From Trachythela sp. YZ-2020 (lineage: Eukaryota; Cnidaria; Anthozoa; Malacalcyonacea; Clavulariidae): 64,000 nt of DNA. The DNA is taken from NCBI GenBank assembly GCA_016169945.1, contig JADLSH010000212.1, positions 1,272,001 to 1,336,000 of the forward strand, written 5' to 3'. The notes below the pieces were generated by a model that searched no databases, was not told the origin of the DNA, and was given only the letters and a program-made list of their open reading frames with translations. Shown here in pieces: positions 12,892-24,800 of the stretch; within the stretch, counting starts at the first letter, position 1; each line of letters begins with the position of its first letter. A program made the translations under genes and the position numbers.

Positions 12892-15800
12892 GTATTTCTT
12901 CACAAGGTTCAGGCAAAATTGCTGTTCTTATCAATTATACATTTAATGCATCCCTTTCGTGACACAAGCAGCATGTGGTTTATGTCTACAAACAAGTGCA
13001 ATATAATCAAAATAATAAACTTACTAGAAATGTACTCCACAAACAGTATAAATATTTAAAATATACAGCGGCAAAACAGCAAGCAGTCATCTATACGAAG
13101 TACTAGTTAGTTCTGAACGGAATAGACAACGGGCGAATATGGTATTAGCCCGCATATAGTATTAAATATAAGGAAGAGATGAAACAAAAGTCACGTGACA
13201 TTTTAAAATGCTTCCAACTTAATCGTTCCAACTTAAAGGTAGGTTACAGTCGATTCTGCGCATGCGCGGGCTGTGTTTACATTTTTTTGTTTTTGTTTTG
13301 AAGCACATTGACTATATAACATGAAGTATATAACAGGTGTTCGGAACACGATTCAGTACATTCGACATAATTTGCGACGTAAGGAGTGCAATGTTTCACA
13401 ATTTGTACTTCACTGAATTTTTTCTACACTTTTAAATCTTTATACGACTTTTAATTGAAAAATCGTGAATAAAGAGGCCGCTTTGAACCTTGTGTGGTCA
13501 GCCAGATCAAAACGCAACAGCCAGAGCGGCGAAATCCCGAAAGTGCGAGTTCGATCAATGAATGATAAATATTTGTGTTTACTTTTGGAATTTAATGACT
13601 TGGAAGTGTTATAAATGTGTATAATCATGAAAATATTTCATGTGGTATCTCTCGTTCGAAACATGTTGCCAGAGTTGTTGTTGCAGTCATGGCAGAAGTA
13701 CTGGAAGAAAGCCTCTCGCTTGACGAATTCGAAACAAGTGTGATCGAAAGTGTTGCTGCAGTGCCCAATGTAGACAACAATATCACTACATGTTCTTGTC
13801 GCGGCGCCTGTCTTCGCGAAAAAGGGCGGAATTATTGTCCGTGTAAAAGCGTAAACAGCTTTTGTTCTAGCGCGTGCCATGGAGACGATTTTGGATGCTG
13901 CATGAACAACAGAAGGGCCCAAGACAGTGACAGTGAAGACACAGTAAGTATTCAAATCTTTTGTGTATATTATATACAAAAATTATGTATGATTTGCAAT
14001 TATCGCCTGGAAATATCTGAAATATGTAACTCACTGATATCACCCTCAGATCAATAGAAGAATAAAATACTTATTTTTTTTCTTTGCATTAATATAAGAA
14101 CAGTTTTATTCACTTTCACACTATACTTTTTTAGGATTCTGATTTCTCAATGCAAGAACTGGAAAGCGAGGTAGAGGAGGAGTTGATAGAAAGTGAAGAG
14201 ATAGGAGAGGACGTGGCAGAGGAAGAGCTAGAATTCGTGCTAGGGGAAGAGGTAGAGCGAGAGGTCAAACAAGAGGAGGGCGTGGAAGAGGAGGGCGTGG
14301 AAGAGGTGGTCGTGGAAGAGGAGGTCGTGTAAGAGGAGGTCGTGTAAGAGGTGGTCGTGGAAGAGGAAGTTGTGGAACTGGAAGGGGGCGTTTAAATGAA
14401 GAGCCAGATGCTGCTGAAAATCAAGCCAACCATGAACAGCAGTTGGTGATAAGAAAACTATATGTCGGCTTTTATTATATTTATATAAGTTGAGTTGGCA
14501 GGCATGGATCAACCACAACCACCAGGCCCAGATCCCGACAACGAAACCCCCGAGTGGTGCAATTGTGGCCACTGCATTGTTATGCCAACGCAGGATGAGA
14601 ACAAATGCTGTGCAACAGTAAGACGTCCATGCATTTACAGAACAAATGTATTTAGACAAGTAGTTACTGATGGCAATGTTCTGGAGATTGCAATGAGATA
14701 CAGGGAGGATGTTCTCGTTCTGAACAATGTCAGAGATAATCAAAGTTTTCGCCATGCAGCATATAGAAAATACGTACCATGGCAACATGGAAGGTTGGGA
14801 AGGGGTACCAGAAGGGTTGTTCCAAGCTGCTGTGTTGTTGCCATACGTGCTCGTTACCCTTCACCCAATGGTGTGTACACAGGATATAGGCCTGCACGCT
14901 TGTAGATATTAAGCATATGATCGTTTATTTATGTTCTATTTTGTCTAAAAGCAGACAATTTAACTTGCCAACATTATGGAATTAGTAGCCTGTGCACAGT
15001 GTACACAGAAATTTTGTTTCCTGTGTATAGACTGCGAATCGACAAACAAAAGATAATTGTTCTGTCATATCTTCATATTATTAGTGCATAATTTCGGATT
15101 TATAGTCTATCGTGTCATATTATTCTATATAATTATTGTTTAGCCTATCGCAATTTCCCCCTGATTCTCACATGATCAGAACAAGTTATTGTTTGCCAAT
15201 TCACAGTCAATACAGGTAACAAACTTTATGTATAGACTGTTCACAGGCTATATCGTTAGGGTTTACTTCCATTATTTGCTGGATATGGAATTATAAATAA
15301 GAGGAGAGCCTTTGTGTTAACAAATTCTTGCATGTGGTTATTAACAAAAAGTTCTAGCAGGCAGTTTTGTTTTTTTGTTATTTACTAGTGGCTCAGTTCA
15401 ATACTAAAAATAGTATGGGAACAATTAACTTATTGGGTTGAGCAGCCCATATGCATCTCTCACCAACATGGCCAGACTGACACCCCCAGGATACAACAAG
15501 ACAGGTTCCCCGATACATCTTTCTATAAATCAATGAACGGCCACAATCTGGTCGTTTACAAACACTCCCATGTATAGATGTAATCAATGGCATAAGAGTG
15601 TCTGTAAATACAATACACTTTTCCATCTTTATGGCTTCTTGTAGGGTAACCTCTTCTACGGTAGAGATGTACTCTGATGATGTCGTTGTCTTGGTTCCTT
15701 GGTTCCTTCGCTATTTCCACCTTCAGGCTCATCTCCATCTTCATTCTCATCTCCATCATGCCCATTTATAGTTACATTTAATACGTCCTCTATTAACGGT

Positions 15801-18800
15801 TCATCAAAAGCAGGATCCAATCTAAATTGTGCATTAAGTATGTATTACTTGCATGCATGTACATACATAAATCATATGGTATATAAAGACAAGTTTTTTA
15901 AAACATGTACCCAAAAATGGGGAATATTTGCTGTGTGAGAAAGGCTAATTACATTATAGACTAACTCTTTATCAGTTTATGCCACTTTAATAATACCTGC
16001 TCCCTGAGGGTGCCTGTTTAATACAGGTTTGACAACAGACTTTTAAGGGTTGTGTTGATGGCTTACATATACTTACTGAGGAAAATCATCAGTAGGAGAC
16101 AGTATGTTTGGTGGCTGGATAGTCAGATCCGATATGTCATCACCAAAGGCATCATCACTTTCTCCACTACTGGCAGACATGGTTTCTTCGCCAATAGGAT
16201 TTTGATCAAATCTGGTAAATTGTAAATACTTCATAATATAAAAATCTTAATACTGTATATCATACCGAACAATGCAATTACTTGCTACTAAATCTGCAAG
16301 TAAAATCACTAAATCTGCAAGACTGAATTGAGTCTCAAATCAGCTTCTTAATTGCTTAGGCTAAATTTATTTGCGATAAAAACAAAGCATCATGTGCCAG
16401 AAAATTAATGAGACTGGAAAACATGCGTATAATGGGTAGACAATATTACACAATAAGCTCACATGTTAATATTTAGATTCTCACTTATCATAGTACTTTA
16501 TTTATTTATTTTTGTAGCTAGCCTGCAAGCCACAAAAGCTTGCCACAGAAATAAATAAACAACACAAAATTTGACATAAATTATACAGTATGTATAACAA
16601 ACTCAAAGATTCAACAACTTCATTACATGGCGAACACATGCTGCTTTTTGAGCGTCTTCTAGTAAGGAGAACAAATACAATGTACCCCACATCTTCAGTG
16701 CCAGACAATGGCCACATTGTCGTTGTGCTCTCTGTTTGAGTTTCTACGTTGCTAAAACATTACAGAATACGTAAAAGAAAGTAAATATAAAGCGTAAAAT
16801 CATCATAAAAGGTCAAAGGTTTATTTGCATCATTAATATGCTTACCATAACGTGTTTCTCAATGCGTAATAATCGAGCAGAAACTCTGCGACATGCTGAT
16901 CGGTTTTGAGGTTGTGATCTTCTTTGAACGCTCTCCACCTCTCGAAAGCATCAAATAACGACACTTTAGATGCGTCTCTTTTCTTGTCGTATTCTTTTCT
17001 AGCCTCAGATCTGCTACGATGGCTTATATTTCAAGGATCTACATCCGAACGTACTTGATGTGCCGGAATCAGCCATCACTCCTTCCAATGGCGACAGTCG
17101 AATGAATATTGATTATAAGGCGGCCGCGCGTGTGTTTATTATGCTTTAGGACTGGAAACGTGTTATGATTGTAATATGCAGTGGCGAAGCCAGCGGTCAT
17201 GCAGGTCATGCAGTGCATGACTAAAACTTTCCCCAAAAATGTTTAAAAATCAGTTCAATAAAATTGTCTAAAATAGAATTACGCTTTATCTTTGCCTTTA
17301 TACGTTCAGCTGCTTTATGCTATATTTTTAAACATAAATCAATGGTCTTTACGCGATATTTTCGCTGAATATTCTCGTATGTTTTTTATTTCGGCTTTGT
17401 TGCCTTGGCAACTGAGTAGAGCATGCATATTTTCATGCATGACCGGTTGCGTAATACGAGTGGAAAACGAGTGCGTGGAATTGCTGCGTGGTTACCCGCT
17501 GCGTGTTTTGGTCATGCATTTTCAGAATTGCATGACTAGCTAATATTATTTTATATTAGGTTTCTTGTTTTCTGATTGGCTTACGATGTTTCCGCACGCG
17601 CAATGCGGTTGTTTTTGAAGCAATGGTCATGCAATTTTCGATTTGCATGACTAACGGGCAGCCCAACCTGATCACAGCCTCTTTGCTCGAAGCTTTCCGC
17701 CTGAATGAACATGGCTTCAAGTCATTCAGGCATTTCGAGTTCTTCTTCACTCGAAGTTAACGATATTGTTTCGGAGTTGGTGAGGAAATCCTTTTCTGCT
17801 TGGGCTACTGCAGTACTGCTGAACAGAATATTATTGTTAAGCAGCGACCAACGCCAGATCTTTCGTCAAGAAAATACTATTTGACCGGCAGGGGACATCT
17901 TCGGTTCGGTGCATGCTATGTAGATGGCAATACCACCGTTCGATTCAGCGTTTTACGATCTCTTTAGAGAAGTAAATTGTGTTTGTTTACAACGCTATGC
18001 GGCCAATTTAGCCGCTTTTAAACACTCTGAATTTTGTTTTGTTTACAAATTAGCAATAATATAAACTAATTAAATATTCATTTCGCTTTCCTACCTTTCG
18101 TTTACACGGTACAAACTCGTAAATACCCCCATTCGACGGGTCTTTGTGATATCTTTGAAATGAATCCATTTTTATTACAATACGACATAATCTAGCCCTT
18201 TTATGGCAATTCTTGTGAAAATGCTTTCTTTGTTGCGAAGCCGGTATTGTCGAGTGAGCGAAACAGTCAAAATTTAGATATTATTCTGAATGGGTTTTCC
18301 TATTTTTGTGTTTACCTTCATTATTGTTCTCTGAAATATGCAAAATTCTCAACATTTTTTCCTTTATTAGGTCAAGCTATTCATAGAAGTTGATGCCCAG
18401 ATTGCTGCATATGGCAATTCTGGGAGTCAATATTTCAAAATTTTCCCGGGGGTGCATGCCCCCGGACCCCCCTAGCAGGTCTCGCGCCTTCGGCGCTCGT
18501 TGCATGACCACTCACATCGGACTGGCTTCGCTACTGGTAATATGAGTAGGCTACTCATAACAAACTCACCGCACATGCGCAGAATCGACTGTAACCTACC
18601 TTTAACTTCATTCTATTTCTTCGTATTTGTGTTATCGTAGACAAACAAAGATAGCTAGTAAAGAAAATACACAGACAAACCTGTTCCTAAACGACTTTTA
18701 ATAGCAAGAATTCTCGGCCATTTTCGCGATATGTTTACCACGACTATAGACCACTTTCATCATTCAGATGAGTTTAAATATTCTTTTATGTGCATCTTAA

Positions 18801-21800
18801 TAAGCCTTATCAGCCTCGTTTCTGTGACTGAAATTGAAAATAATTTATTAATTTTAACGAGGTCAATAAGGCTTATCAAAATGCACATAAAAGAATATTT
18901 AGACTCATCTGAATTATGAAAGTGGTCTATAGCCTATCATAAAATCCCGAAGCCAACTTTCGGATGAAGTTCGGCGCTCGTGAGATGTTCGGCGCTCGTG
19001 AGATGCTCGTGAGGATATTTTATTATAAAATTCTGCGATAAAATATATTTACTTATATACATGATAAAAAGTTTTAAGCCGACCTTTCGACGCTAACAGA
19101 ACGTCACTGTCAAGTCAAAAAGTTAATAATTATGAGTTTTCGGATTTAAATACTAGAATCAAACAATAGTCACAATAGAACAATACAAGCTAGTAAGAGA
19201 CTAATTAACATAGCATCTTAAACAAAGAGCTTTGCCCGAATAGAGTAACTCTGAATATTCAAAGTAGGAGTTTCTTTATTTAAAGCACCTCATAAACAGT
19301 ACAATCAAGCTTGTATTCGCATTTTCCCAAAACACGAAACTGATTTCTTTCAGTAGGTATGATATGATATGATACTTTAATGATATGCTCCCAAGTGGGC
19401 TCTTCAGCATAAAATTACAACAATTTAAATATTAATATAACAGCTAATTTAAAATGTTATGTTAAGATAATTTAAACTATATATCTATAGGACTTTCTAA
19501 ATTGTCAATTTATGATAAAAGGATAAAAATTATAGATTCGAATAAAACGTATCTAGAATATGTGATTTAAGTTTCTTCTTAAAACTTCTTACTGTAGGAA
19601 TGTTTTTAAATTTGTCTTCTAAATCGTTCCAGATTTTCGTTCCTCTGTAGTGAAACGTTCTCTGTCCTGCTGCCGTTCTGTAAAATGGAATGTGGAGCAG
19701 ATCTTGATAGCGCATTGGATGATCGTGTAACTCAGCACGTTTACTAAACTTGTCGCATAAATAATTGGGGGCTAGGTTGTTAACGCACTTATATGCCATA
19801 ACTGTATCTCTAAACAATAACAGTTGTTCGACAGGTAGCCATCCAAGTTCTTGTAAAACTGGTGTAATATGGTCAAACTTTCTGGTATTTGTGATGACTC
19901 TACACGCAAAGTTCTGTACTGCCTGGAGTTTTTTCAAATTCACAGAGGAAGTATTAGACCAGACGGAGGAGCAGTATAAAAGCTTGCTAATAACAAGAGC
20001 TTCAATAACTAACAAGAGCGTATCACTGTCGAAGCTGTCCTTGACTCGGTAGATTTGAACTAATTTGGACATACATGATGAAACCAGTTTAGTAATGTGA
20101 CAGTCATATGATAGGTGTGAGTCAAGAAGTACCCCTAAATCTTCGACGGATGGGACTGGCGTAATGGTTTTTCCCAAGAGGTTTAACGATATATCAGGGG
20201 GGATGGTTCCCATCAGTTGACTTGTTCCAACAAGGAGGAATTTAGTTTTTTCTGGGTTAATAAGCAATTGGTTCGCAGAACATCACTTTACGACCCTGTT
20301 GAGATCTGATTCCAAATTATGAATCGCTTGTTCTATGTCTTTGATGGAGAACGACAGAAAAACTTTAGAATCATCTACGTACGAATCAAGGTTACACGAT
20401 TGAGTGGTTGATGGTAGGTCATTTGTGTAGATACAGAACAATAGAGGTGATAGGATTGCACCTTGTGGTACGCCATGAGTAATGGGGAGTGAAGAAGACA
20501 TTTGTGATCCAATACGTACAGATTGAGATCTACCCGAGAGATAACTGTCGAACCATTTCAATGCCTCAGGAGAAGCACCAACGCAACTTAGTTTATGTAA
20601 CAAGATTGAGTGGCTGACGCTGTCAAATGCTTTGGATAAATCTAACAAGATCAAAGCGGTCACCATCTTCTTGTCCATAGCTTCCAGAATACAGTCGCTT
20701 ACCATAATGTTGATGGTTTCAGTGGAATGGTATTTTCTATTTCCACTCTGATGAGAGGATAAACGATTATTGTTAGATAAGTAAGCACCAAATTGATTAA
20801 GGACAACTTTTTCACAGATTTTCGAAGCAACGACAAGAAGTGAAAGGGGTCGATTATTCGATGCCAACTCGTGATCGCCTTCCTTCAGCAATGGTATTAC
20901 TTCGGCTAATTTCCAAACATCAGGAAACGTCGATGAAGCGAGTGAACAGTTTATTATGTCCGTGAGGGGGGCTAATATTACAGGAAGGCTGTCTTTAATA
21001 ACACGAGGTCATTATTTATATGAGCTTCGCTAAGATGTTTTCCAATTGACGAGCTTTTATGCTCAGCAATACATTGGAGAGGTGTTGCGTTGTGTAGCCG
21101 ACATAATCCGCGTCACACAGATCACATGCAAATGAGTATGATTTTACAAAAGTGTTGTTGATTCACGATTGACAGTTTCATTTCTCTTGGTTACAGATGC
21201 TTGTAAAATCTGGTTGTAGAGTAATACCAACTTTACGACTCAGATTGGCCATTTGTTTTCTAACTGCATTTGTTGCAGTTTGATCTTGGAAAGGAAGACA
21301 AACACTATAGCGTTATTTGAACAGGCGTATCACTGTTTTTCATCTGATTGTTCAAAAGGCCATTAATAACCGTTGTGATGGTAGAGTTAATGAGGCTAAT
21401 AGGATAGTCCGGACGAGTGAAAATAGAACGTAATCGAGTACATTCTTCATCAAAGGCTTCTGTAGTAGACGACAAGGCATATGCCGATGTATCATGATTT
21501 TAAGTAGACCTTCTTTGTAACGTCTGCACGTGTGACTATGGAAGTGTAAAAGCAAGCTTGTGCAGTGGCGTAGCCAGCTCGCCGATTTAGTCCCGCTATG
21601 CAAATTGTGTTTATTGACGGTGAAAACAATGAATTTCTAAAGAAATTAATAATGATAATGATTTGAAATTTGCATAGCGGGACCAAATCGGCGGGCTGGC
21701 TACGCCAATGAGCTTGTGTTGGTTGGTTTTCCATACACTTGTTTTTCGAGTCTAGCTCCATTTTTTCTTATTTCCATGCCAACAAAAGGGATCTTGTTGT

Positions 21801-24800
21801 CAACCGTTACCTACATGGTGAAACTGAGATTGGGATGGAGATTGGCGTAGAAAGCAAATCAGTTGTGACTGAGACATTAGGCATCTTGCCATTAGGAAAA
21901 ATTCACATAACCTTTTCACCTGTGAAAATGGACATTTCTCTTGTGAAATTCAGAATTTTCACAAGTGAAATATGTGTTTCAAATATTCTTTCACATGTGA
22001 AAGTAAAGGCCCATATATGAAAAATTATTCCACATGTGAGATTTCTGTTTCACATGTGGAATTGGAATAGTTCGCATGTGAAAAGAAAGTTTCACGTGTG
22101 AAATCATATGTGATTCGAATTTTTTGTCATCTATGCTAATCTTCTGTAAAAATCAGGAATCGCACCTGAAACTATGGGACATATACCATAATTTGATAGC
22201 ATTTCATATGCGAAGCGGGCCCCGTACCCCACGCTCAATGTTGATCCCACAAAAATATAACTTTACGGAAAAAGGACGTCTGTTGACGAGACGGCGACAT
22301 TGAAACAGGTGGGGGGAGGCAGGGAGAATATTATAACAATATATAGCAGAGTATACGTGAATGCATGTTAAAAGTAGATTGTCCCATAGTATCTACCAAG
22401 TAATCAACGAGAGGTGAAATTGAGTCTTTTTTATGGCTTAGTTCTTTATATTTAGCACCCAAAGGCACGTTTCTCATTTCCATAATGTTCAAGGGCAATG
22501 TTTGAGTAATATTAGGTTAATCATTCACTCGAGGGGGGTTTGGGCGATTTCATGCATTACATTTAAACGCCGATAATCATACGCGCTATTATAATACTTA
22601 GTCAACATATTTATATTGATGATTATGACCTAAACTACTTACTTGCTTGTTCAAAATGTGATGATATACGTTCGAAATAATGTGCCAATCTCATAATGAT
22701 ATAAATCTGTTCTAATAAATGGGAGAGTTGAATAGGATTGAAATATAAATGACAAGTGTCCGATGCAGTTCGTTCAATTTTACCGCGCAAAATTCCAATA
22801 TACGAATAAATACACAGAGAATTCGGCTTTTTATGCATTGACAAATTTATATTGTAGAATTTTGGGCATTCGTGAAAAAAGTATTGGCAGTATAAGATAC
22901 ATGGTGGCACAATTCATTAAATTGTCTCGTATCAAATTACAAATAGTACACATACCACGTTCTCAGGCACGGCGCTCAGTCTAAATATGCCGTTGCCCGT
23001 TGGGCAAGCAAATGCACTCTACAACACACTATTTAACTTAATTTTGTGTTAAAAAAATGTGCTTTACTCCTTTAAATTCAGTTAACTCTACAGACAGTCG
23101 TTTTAATGACCGTTTTTGAAGGATGCTCACAAGAAACCTAGAAATGAACTTGATATCTGACTGCTTATTTTATCACGGAAGTGAGAATCGCTGCTTGAAA
23201 ATCATCTTTCATTCACTTACAACGGTCATGTGAGGGTACTAATTCCACCCTTATATTTACACCCGGGCATGTGAAGACATTGTGGAATGCAAAGTCGACC
23301 GCCATTTTTTCTTGTCATGGACTGGACTGGACTGTTTTTTAGTTACGCGAAAAGGCGTAGTTCATCCTGTGTGGTCAATGTAACATTGACTAATCTTAAA
23401 AATTGTTTTATTATTAATTCAAATGCGTTATATAGAAAAGAAACAACATATAGACGTCTAAGATTGAATTTTACAGTAAATCAAAGCTAAAAGAGAACAA
23501 AATAGCATATCTATTCTATATAGCTGGGCAATTGGTAATTTTGGGTGTTCAGGAGAATAATTGTTTGGTTCTAATGGCGAGGGCTTACTGCATTAATGTA
23601 TTTCTAGTATATACACAACTTCAAAGATCTAGAAGACAACTAGTGGATACACGTTGCTATTGTTGTTTTCACAGCACATACTGCATAGCGCATGAAAATA
23701 TAGTGAGATTTGTGGCGACAATCGTTTCCATAGTGATGCCAGTATCACATACGTGCCAAATTTAAGCTCACAAATGGTTTCGTGGCCTAATCTTTCCGTC
23801 GCTATATCTCGCTGCTTCTTGGTATACTTAATATCGTGTTTTACTACAAAGGTCTACGATTACATTTGTTTTAAACTAAGTGTCGATCCTTGTAACGTTT
23901 GAGTCGGCTTTCGGCTATCTCTTAACAGACGCACATATATGAACGTTGTCTTTTATGAAATCTTACAGAACTGGACAATCCTGCACATGTAAGAAAAACA
24001 ATAAAGATGACTAACAAATAATGAAAAGTCATTTCACAAATAAATTCGTAATGATTAAGTTGCATTAAGTTGCATTTAAGAATAATGCCATCACCTAAAG
24101 ACAAGCGTGTATTACTTCATAAAGATTTTATTCACGACAAATTTGTTTCGTGTGGTAGGCTGAACCAGGACGGACATATACCGGGTGAGGAAACGCAATA
24201 CTAGCGCCTAACGACACGTGTGATACGCCACGCCCATCAAACGCCCGTCGCATTCCGCGCTCCCCGTCCGCTTCATAACAGAAAAAGGCGTTGAATTATA
24301 TTCACAACTTTATATATACTATATATAGTTTGCGTTTGAAACAGGTAAAACAGCGCTCAATGCTTATGTAGAGCGATATAAATGTGTCAAAGACAAAACG
24401 AAATAAAATCTAAAATTTAATGCTTCTCTGAGTTTCACGTGCGTATGCACGATCATCAGGCAATAAGAAAAAAACAATTTACAGTTCAGTATAAATACAT
24501 ACATAGGTGACTTCATTCTTGTAGTTTTTAATGTAAAATTTGTTTTCGTGTCTACATTTTGATATGAATTCATCCCTTTTGTTCAACAAGTCGGCGCTGT
24601 GGGCCTTTATGACGCAAAGCTTTTCACTGAGGCACAAATTGCATCGCTTCGTCCCGTTACTGTACCAGGCATTCGCTTGGGCATTCGATTGACATTTTTG
24701 GCATTCGATTGACTACTTAATGGTCAAACGAATTAATTAATATCAAAATGTAGTCACAAATTTTACATTAAGAACTACAAGAATGAAGTGACCTGAAAAC

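Larger units (their letters stand above)
13237..18601. mobile_element. TTAA-flanked DNA transposon (Kolobok-like)
   Basis: Inverted termini start AGGTAGGTTACAGTCGATT and extend through CTGCGCATG. They lie at 13237 and 18601 and each is bordered by TTAA (13233-13236 and 18602-18605), the target duplication of Kolobok and piggyBac elements. Inside are a plus-strand P2X7-like gene near the left end and a minus-strand transposase-type gene starting near 17076, facing each other. The part that would encode most of the catalytic domain is missing between them, so this copy is non-autonomous. A hAT element is inserted at 17179-18536. The whole element lies in intron 3 of the FREP gene. Confidence 0.75.
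19085..21880 (-). mobile_element. Penelope-like element fragment, split by two later insertions
   Basis: Read on the minus strand from about 21880 are the end of the RT and its thumb (LPFVGM-like [12 protein letters not shown], then KPTNTS and HSHV-type words near 21720-21550). A GIY-YIG-type segment follows ([16 protein letters not shown] near 21140-21090) and resumes at about 19356 with [19 protein letters not shown], ending near 19085 with GTCGAAAGGTCGGC. RT plus GIY-YIG endonuclease is the Penelope signature. Stops and shifts make it inactive. It is interrupted by the hAT MITE at 21563-21710 and the LINE at 19357-21003. Its 5' part is missing. Confidence 0.65.

Noticed and set aside
14240..14788. 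182-codon minus-strand frame rich in His, Leu and Phe
   Set aside because: Antisense of the RGG/acidic repeat exon and of the P2X7-like exon, which have clear protein features on the plus strand.
13237..18601. piggyBac as an alternative for the TTAA element
   Set aside because: TTAA fits both, but the Cys/His segment and P2X7-like partner are not piggyBac features. Kolobok-like is preferred, not proven.
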